Source: an uncultured Ramlibacter sp. (lineage in GTDB: Bacteria; Pseudomonadota; Gammaproteobacteria; Burkholderiales; Burkholderiaceae_C). From it: a DNA stretch of 64,000 bases. Positions 59,109-64,000 of this stretch are shown in pieces. The notes below the pieces were generated by a model. It saw only the letters and a list, made by a program, of their open reading frames with translations. It was not told the origin of the DNA and searched no databases. Both the position numbers and the translations under genes were made by a program. Location: the NCBI RefSeq assembly GCF_936925435.1, contig NZ_CAKZHQ010000023.1, positions 62,001 through 126,000 on the forward strand, written 5' to 3'. The number at the start of each line of letters is the position of its first letter. The first letter of the stretch is position 1.

Positions 59109-60104
59109 TCATGGCCCCGATGATAGCTTTGCGTCCAGCAGCACATCGAGCTGTTGCCAGAAGTCCGGCGCGATCTCCAGCACCAGCGGCACGGCCCAGG
59201 CATCGGGCCGCAGTCGCCACAGCTTGACTGCGTCCTTTTCGGTGCAAATCAGGCTGTAGGCCCCGTCCTTTGGTCCTGGAGTGCTCTCAAAATCATAGTG
59301 ATCTGGGAGCGAAAGAGCTTCGTGCAACTGCAGGCCTTGCTCGCGCAGCATGGCAAAAAAGGCCAGTGGGCTGGCGATGCCGGCCAGTGCGGTGCAGGGC
59401 TGGCCGCGCAGGCTGGCCAGCGCGATGCGCGTGCCGTCGGCGCGCTGCGCGTGGTCGGCCAGCGTGCGGCGCAGGCCGAAGCCGGCGATGGCTGCGGCCA
59501 CTGCCTGCGGCCGCAGCACCAGGTCCGCCGGACGCGGCCAGGTCTCGCGCAGGGGGCCGGCCGGCAGCAGCCAGCCGTTGCCCGTGCCGCGCTCGTCGAA
59601 CACGCAGATCTCGATGTCGCGCGCCAGTGCCAGGTGCTGCAAGCCGTCGTCGCAGACGATGACCTGGGTGGCGGGATGGGCGGCCAGCAAGGCCTGCGCT
59701 GCCTGCACCCGCGAGGCGGCGACGACCACCGGCACGCCGGCCTTGCGGCGGATCAGCAGCGGCTCGTCGCCCACCGCATGCGCTTCGTCTTCGGGCTGAA
59801 CCTCGCGGCAGCCGCTGCTGGCGCGGCCGTAACCGCGCGAGACCACGCCGGCGCGCAGCCCGCGCTGGCGCAGGTGGTCCAGCAGGGCCAGCACCACCGG
59901 TGTCTTGCCGGCGCCGCCGGCCACCACGTTGCCCACGACCATCACCGGCACTGGCATGCGTGTGCTGGCGAACAGGCCGGCGCGGTAGAGGCGGCGGCGC
60001 AAGGCCGCCAGCAGACCGAACAGCTGGGCCAGCGGCCACAGCAGCCGGGCCGCCATCCCGCGCCGCAACCAGGCCTGTTGCAGCGTCTGGCCCATCGCGC
60101 TCAT
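59109..60104 (-). CDS. lpxK: Tetraacyldisaccharide 4'-kinase
   Basis: 331 residues. N-terminal membrane-associated helix (LWPLAQLFGLLAALRRRLY), Walker A VVGNVVAGGAGKTPVV, then VVSRGYGR, the DDGLQHLALARDIEI block and LPAGPLRE. It phosphorylates lipid A disaccharide at the membrane. A TGCTCTCAAAATCATAG-type string (59282-59298) in its 3' part resembles the short dispersed repeats. ATG 60104 is used; 60095 is possible. Confidence 0.95.
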   Translation of the reverse strand: MSAMGQTLQQAWLRRGMAARLLWPLAQLFGLLAALRRRLYRAGLFASTRMPVPVMVVGNVVAGGAGKTPVVLALLDHLRQRGLRAGVVSRGYGRASSGCREVQPEDEAHAVGDEPLLIRRKAGVPVVVAASRVQAAQALLAAHPATQVIVCDDGLQHLALARDIEICVFDERGTGNGWLLPAGPLRETWPRPADLVLRPQAVAAAIAGFGLRRTLADHAQRADGTRIALASLRGQPCTALAGIASPLAFFAMLREQGLQLHEALSLPDHYDFESTPGPKDGAYSLICTEKDAVKLWRLRPDAWAVPLVLEIAPDFWQQLDVLLDAKLSSGP

Positions 60105-60108
60105 GCTG

Positions 60109-60182
60109 CCCCCACGCTCGCCCACTGTGTGTGGCTCGCTGCCCTCCAAGGGGGCGTTCGTGCCTTGGGACGGCCCAGCGGC
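60109..60182. repeat. Dispersed intergenic repeat, copy 3
   Basis: CCCCCACGCTCGCCCACTG, then TCGCTGCCCTCCAAGGGGGC and TTGGGACGGCCCAGCGGC. It lies between the lpxK start and the exbD stop. More diverged than copies 1 and 2. Confidence 0.65.
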
Positions 60183-60184
60183 AC

Positions 60185-60610
60185 TCAGCGGCTCCCGTTG
60201 GCCGAGGACTGGGCGGCGAAGGTGATCTGGTTCAGTCCGGCGCGGCGCGCGCCTTCCAGCACGGTGATGACCGCCTGGTGGGGCGCCGTGCCGTCGGCGC
60301 TGACGATGACCACGCTGTCTTTGCCGGCCTTGGCGGCGTCGGTCAGGGCCTGCGCCACGGCCTCGACGCTGCGGCCGGTCACCGGTGTGCGGTTGATGGT
60401 GTAGCGGCCATCGGCTGACACGCCGACGATCACTTCCTTCGGGTAGTCGCGCTGGACATCGGCATCGGCCACCGGGAGTTTGAGCTGCAGTTCGGTGAAC
60501 TTGCTGTACGTGGTCGACAGCATCAGGAAGATCAGCACCACCAGCAGCACGTCGATGAAGGGGATCAGGTTGATCTCCGGTTCCTCCGTGCGCCTGGGCC
60601 TGAAGTTCAT
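60185..60610 (-). CDS. exbD: ExbD/TolR-family energy transducer
   Basis: 141 residues: short cytoplasmic start, one membrane helix containing INLIPFIDVLLVVLIFLML with the proton-path Asp, then a periplasmic domain (LKLPVADADVQRDYPKEVIVGVSADG). It works with ExbB to use the proton gradient. ATG 60610 gives the usual MNFRPRR start; ATG 60628 overlaps exbB. Confidence 0.93.
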   Translation of the reverse strand: MNFRPRRTEEPEINLIPFIDVLLVVLIFLMLSTTYSKFTELQLKLPVADADVQRDYPKEVIVGVSADGRYTINRTPVTGRSVEAVAQALTDAAKAGKDSVVIVSADGTAPHQAVITVLEGARRAGLNQITFAAQSSANGSR

Positions 60611-60624
60611 GCCGCGCGCCCTCG

Positions 60625-61254
60625 TCACTTGCGCAGCGCCAGCAGGTGGCGCACGAAACGCTCGGAGGCCAGTTCGAGGGCCAGCAGGTAGCCGTCGACG
60701 CGGGCGCGGAAGTAGCGCCAGAAGATCAGGGCCGGGATCGCCACGATCAGGCCGAAGGCCGTGTTGTAGAGCGCCACCGAGATGCCGTGCGCCAGCTGGG
60801 CCGGGTTGCCGCCGGTCGCGCCGCCGCCGGGCGCCTGCGCGCCGAAGATCTCGATCATGCCGATCACCGTTCCCAGCAGGCCCAGCAGGGGTGCCGCCGA
60901 GGCGATGGTGGCCAGCGCGCTCAGATAGCGCTCGAGCCGGTGCGCCACTGCGCGGCCGGTGTTCTCCATGGTGGCGCGCAGGTCGTTCTCGCTGCAGCGC
61001 GGGTCGGAGTTCAGGGCACGGAAGCCGCTGGCCAGCACCTCGCCCAGGGCGGAGTTCTGTTCCAGCTGCGTCACCACGTCGGGGGCGGGCACCGCGGTGC
61101 GCGACACCGCCAGCGCTTCATCAAGCAGTCGCGGCGGCACGATCTTGGCGGTTTTCAGGCTGATGAAACGCTCGATGACCAGGGCCAGAGCGAGGACGGA
61201 GCAGGCAACCAGGGGCCAGATCGGCCAGCCTGCGGCTTGTATGATCGAAAACAA
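60625..61254 (-). CDS. exbB: ExbB/TolQ-family proton channel protein
   Basis: 209 residues from a TTG at 61254 giving MFSIIQAAGWPIWPLVACSV, with GGAG 7 bases upstream; the longer frame above it is not convincing. It has three membrane helices and the conserved LSALATIASAAPLLGLLGTVIGMIEIF region. It is co-transcribed with exbD. Confidence 0.92.
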   Translation of the reverse strand: MFSIIQAAGWPIWPLVACSVLALALVIERFISLKTAKIVPPRLLDEALAVSRTAVPAPDVVTQLEQNSALGEVLASGFRALNSDPRCSENDLRATMENTGRAVAHRLERYLSALATIASAAPLLGLLGTVIGMIEIFGAQAPGGGATGGNPAQLAHGISVALYNTAFGLIVAIPALIFWRYFRARVDGYLLALELASERFVRHLLALRK

Positions 61255-61535
61255 GTGGGGGGCTCCGCGCCAAAGCGACTGTTGTTGTGCGGCGATTATC
61301 GTGTACTCCTCAGCCTGTAGGAGAAGACTGCGCGACCGTAGGATCTGACCCACAGAACTTGTGGATAACTTTGTGCGCAAGCCTGCTCCCATTGCCCGCC
61401 AAGCCGCGCCAATGCTGCGCAATGACAAAACGATGACAAATTGAGCAAAGAAAAATCCAATGGAATCAATCACTTGCTCGACGAAATCAGGCTTTGGCGC
61501 GAGTCGTCTGACAACCCGGTCTTTACAAGCCAACT
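61255..61535. promoter_or_regulatory. Divergent exbB-xseA intergenic region with a DnaA box
   Basis: About 281 bases with no gene seen. It contains TGTGGATAA at 61360-61368 (reverse complement TTATCCACA, a perfect DnaA box) and TGTGGATGA overlapping the xseA start at 61535-61543. It must hold the promoters of both genes. The DnaA sites may tune expression. Confidence 0.45.
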
Positions 61536-62876
61536 GTGGATGACATTGCCCCCGTCAACCGCGCGCAAAGCGCACCGCTGCTGATGGCCGAAGCTGAACC
61601 CCCAGCATTTGCGCCGCGCATCTGGCAGGTTGGCGCGTTATGCCGCGCCATTGCTGAGACTCTGGAGTCGCGCTTCAATCCTGTCGCGGTGCGCGGCGAG
61701 ATTTCCGGCTTTTCGCGCGCTGCCAGCGGGCATTGCTACTTCTCGCTCAAGGACGCCCAGGGCCAGATCCGCTGCGCCATGTTCCGCCGCGCCGCAGGCC
61801 TGCTGGACTTCACGCCGCGCGACGGTGACGTGGTCGAGGTGCTGGGCCGGCTGGGGGTCTACGAGCCGCGCGGCGACCTGCAGCTGATCGTCGAAAGCCT
61901 GAGCCGGGCCGGGCAGGGCGCGCTGTTCGAGCAGTTCCTGCGCCTGAAGGCCAAGCTGGAGGCCGAAGGCCTGTTCGACGCCGGCCGAAAGCGTGCGTTG
62001 CCGCTGTTGCCGCGCGGCATCGGCCTGGTGACCTCGCCCGGCGCGGCAGCGCTGCACGACGTGGTCACGGCGCTGCGCCGGCGCGCCCCCCATGTGCCGG
62101 TGGTGCTTGCGCCTGCCTCGGTGCAGGGCGCGCAGGCACCGGCCGAACTGGTGCGGGCGCTGCAGTCGCTCTATGCGCTGGCGCAAGCCGGCCAGCTGGA
62201 CGTGATCCTGCTGGTGCGCGGCGGCGGCGCCATCGAGGACCTGTGGGCTTTCAACGACGAACAGCTGGCGCGCACCATCGTGCAAAGCCCGGTGCCCCTG
62301 GTTTGCGGTGTGGGCCACGAGACCGACTTCACCATCGCCGACTTCTGCGCCGACCTGCGTGCGCCCACGCCCACGGCCGCGGCCGAGCTCGCGGCCCAGC
62401 CGCAACAGGCTTGGCTGGGCGCTCTGGACCTGGCGCAGGAGCGCCTGCGGCAGGCCGTGCTGCGCCGCGTGGATGCCGCGGGCCAGCGGCTGGACAGCGC
62501 GGCGGCCCGGCTGGGTCGGCCTTCGGCGCGCATGGGTGTGCAGCAGTTGCGGCTGGGCCGGGCCGTCCACCGGCTGCGCTATGCGGTGCAGACGCGGCTG
62601 CAACAGGCCCAGGCCCGGCTGGAGGCCAGCGCTTCCGCCCATGGCAATGGGGTGCGCCAGCGCGTGGACAAAGCCCAGCAGAGGTTGGAGCGCCACCAGC
62701 TGAGTCTGCAGGCGCTGGATCCGCGCCTGGTCCTGCAGCGCGGCTATGCCTGGCTGGCCGACGCCGACGGGCATGCAGTGACCAGCGTGGGCCAGACCCA
62801 TGCCGGTCAGGCCCTGCGCGCCACCCTTGCCGACGGCGAGGTCGATCTGGTTGTCACACCGCCGCGGCTGATTTAG
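61536..62876 (+). CDS. xseA: Exodeoxyribonuclease VII large subunit
   Basis: 446 residues from GTG 61536 (ATG 61587 possible). N-terminal OB fold (WQVGALCRAIAETLESRFNPVAVRGEISGF, YFSLKDAQGQIRC), then the catalytic domain with GLVTSPGAAALHDVVTAL, LVRGGGAIEDLWAFNDEQLAR and VGHETDFTIADFCADLRAPTPTAAAE, and a long coiled C-terminus. It degrades single-stranded DNA in repair. No xseB is adjacent. Confidence 0.95.
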   Translation: MDDIAPVNRAQSAPLLMAEAEPPAFAPRIWQVGALCRAIAETLESRFNPVAVRGEISGFSRAASGHCYFSLKDAQGQIRCAMFRRAAGLLDFTPRDGDVVEVLGRLGVYEPRGDLQLIVESLSRAGQGALFEQFLRLKAKLEAEGLFDAGRKRALPLLPRGIGLVTSPGAAALHDVVTALRRRAPHVPVVLAPASVQGAQAPAELVRALQSLYALAQAGQLDVILLVRGGGAIEDLWAFNDEQLARTIVQSPVPLVCGVGHETDFTIADFCADLRAPTPTAAAELAAQPQQAWLGALDLAQERLRQAVLRRVDAAGQRLDSAAARLGRPSARMGVQQLRLGRAVHRLRYAVQTRLQQAQARLEASASAHGNGVRQRVDKAQQRLERHQLSLQALDPRLVLQRGYAWLADADGHAVTSVGQTHAGQALRATLADGEVDLVVTPPRLI

Positions 62877-62937
62877 TGCCTAGAATCAGCCCGTCCAAAA
62901 GCAACACCAACCCGCGACAAACCACGAGGAAAACACC

Positions 62938-63519
62938 ATGGAACATACCCTTCCCCCGCTGCCTTACCCGATCGACTCGCTGGCGCCCGCGTACTCCAAG
63001 GAAACGCTGGAGTTCCACCACGGCAAGCACCACAACGCGTACGTGGTCAACCTCAACAACCTGCAAAAGGGCACCGAGTTTGAGGCCATGACCCTGGAGG
63101 AGATCATCAAGAAGTCCTCCGGCGGCATCTACAACAACTCGGCCCAGATCTGGAACCACACCTTCTTCTGGAACTGCATGAAGCCTGCCGGCGGCGGCGA
63201 GCCCACGGGCGCGCTGGCCGATGCCATCAACAAGAAGTGGAGCAGCTACGCTGCGTTCAAGGAAGCCTTCGTCAAGTCCGCCGTCGGCAACTTCGGCTCG
63301 GGCTGGACCTGGCTGGTCAAGAAGCCCGACGGCAGCGTTGACATCGTCAACACCGGCGCCGCCGGCACGCCGCTGACCACCGCCGACAAGGCGCTGCTGA
63401 CGGTTGACGTCTGGGAACACGCTTATTACATCGACTACCGCAACCTGCGTCCGAAGTTCGTCGAGACCTTCCTGGACAAGCTGGTGAACTGGGAATTTGC
63501 GGAAAAGAACTTCGCCTGA
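62938..63519 (+). CDS. sodB: Iron superoxide dismutase
   Basis: 193 residues: metal ligand His27 in [15 protein letters not shown], His near 74 in [11 protein letters not shown], and Asp/His in [23 protein letters not shown] and the residue pattern near the metal favour the Fe type. It converts superoxide to peroxide and oxygen in the cytoplasm. AGGAAA ribosome site. Confidence 0.95.
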   Translation: MEHTLPPLPYPIDSLAPAYSKETLEFHHGKHHNAYVVNLNNLQKGTEFEAMTLEEIIKKSSGGIYNNSAQIWNHTFFWNCMKPAGGGEPTGALADAINKKWSSYAAFKEAFVKSAVGNFGSGWTWLVKKPDGSVDIVNTGAAGTPLTTADKALLTVDVWEHAYYIDYRNLRPKFVETFLDKLVNWEFAEKNFA

Positions 63520-63542
63520 CGCCCGCCGCAGGCGCAGCAAGG

Positions 63543-63571
63543 AAAAGGGCCGCAAGTGCGGCCCTTTTTTT
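63543..63571. terminator. Bidirectional terminator between sodB and the DUF192 gene
   Basis: GGGCCGC-AAGT-GCGGCCC (63547-63564) with four A before and seven T after, so it can end both convergent transcripts. Confidence 0.88.
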
Positions 63572-63576
63572 GTCTG

Positions 63577-64000
63577 TTACTTAAAGGGCGCGCCGGCCAG
63601 CCTGAATCCCGGCTTGATGCCCTTTTTGGCAAACCAGCCCTGGTTCATCTCCAGCACGTAGCGCACCGGCTTGTGCGAGCAATGCGAATCGGTGGTCTGC
63701 GGCTTCATGTCCTCGACATTCACGATGCTGCCATCGTCAGCCACGAAGGCAGCCGACAGCGGCAGCAGGGTGTTCTTCATCCAGAAGCACTGCATCGACG
63801 GCTGCTCGAAGACAAACAGCATGCCCTCGTGCTGGGGCATGTCCTTGCGGAACATCAGTCCGGTGGCGCGCTGCTCGCCGGTCTGGGCGACCTGGGCGTC
63901 GATCTGGTGCATGCCGGCGGACAGTTTGACGCGCGGCAGGTTCATCTGGGCGTCCTGCGCCAGGGCAGGCAAGGCGATGCTGGCGGCGATGGCCAGGCCG
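63577..64000 (-). CDS. DUF192 exported protein (partial, N-terminus outside window)
   Basis: About 141 visible residues. The right edge holds the end of a signal peptide (LAIAASIALPALAQDA), followed by the DUF192 domain: QRATGLMFRKDMPQHEGMLFVFEQPSMQCFWMKNTLLPLSAAFVADDG. Function unknown. The gene continues past base 64000. Confidence 0.9.
   Translation of the reverse strand, partial: GLAIAASIALPALAQDAQMNLPRVKLSAGMHQIDAQVAQTGEQRATGLMFRKDMPQHEGMLFVFEQPSMQCFWMKNTLLPLSAAFVADDGSIVNVEDMKPQTTDSHCSHKPVRYVLEMNQGWFAKKGIKPGFRLAGAPFK

Overview
The window is high in GC with strongly biased codons. Its host genes (kdsB-trm112-lpxK-exbD-exbB, a beta-proteobacterial lexA, DUF1993, DUF6152 and a FimV-like protein) and its dispersed intergenic repeats fit a Burkholderiales bacterium, most likely of the family Comamonadaceae. 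That assignment comes from recognising families, not from a database search.

About the first 40.5 kb is a lambda-like, HK97-fold, long-tailed (siphovirus-type) prophage. Its left end, with the expected integrase, lies outside the window. Its right end is an attR: the 3' part of a tRNA-Pro(TGG) gene at 40441-40489, just before an intact host tRNA-Arg(TCT). From left to right the prophage has: a leftward early operon (DUF4326 protein, C5 DNA methyltransferase, YqaJ nuclease, ERF annealing protein and a run of small genes); an immunity region (5.4-7.4 kb) with two XRE regulators, an exported accessory protein, a Cro/YdaS-like gene and two matching promoter/operator modules; a rightward early operon (CII-like regulator, replication genes, NinB broken by a frameshift, a LuxR-type HTH protein, NinG, a Q-like protein); a pR'-like promoter with a short terminated leader; head genes (HNH, TerS, TerL, portal, protease, capsid, connectors); tail genes (tube protein, frameshifted chaperone, tape measure, tip proteins, an SGNH-hydrolase fibre); and a lysis cassette (two holin-like proteins, GH19 endolysin, Rz with embedded Rz1).

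Between lysis and attR lies a leftward accessory block. Four tightly packed genes (two unknown proteins, a lipoprotein-type exported HNH nuclease and a NYN-domain nuclease) follow a perfect CTGT-N8-ACAG LexA box. An SRAP/HMCES-type abasic-site protein lies just upstream on the same strand, and a zinc-ribbon membrane protein lies between it and attR. This block is the best candidate for an undescribed system: an SOS-induced, two-compartment nuclease module carried by a prophage. The host's own lexA, with its own LexA-like box, is 15 kb away in the same window.

From 40.5 kb on, the DNA is ordinary chromosome: an orphan histidine kinase; a GST; an acyl-CoA catabolic cluster (3-hydroxyacyl-CoA dehydrogenase, enoyl-CoA hydratase family, Crp/Fnr regulator, phosphotransferase, acyl-CoA dehydrogenase); a FimV-like protein; an MFS transporter; a D-2-hydroxyacid dehydrogenase; lexA; an asparaginase; adk; the kdsB-lpxK-exbBD envelope cluster; xseA; sodB; and a partial DUF192 gene. 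Two families of short dispersed repeats occur here, one between genes and one inserted in frame within genes.
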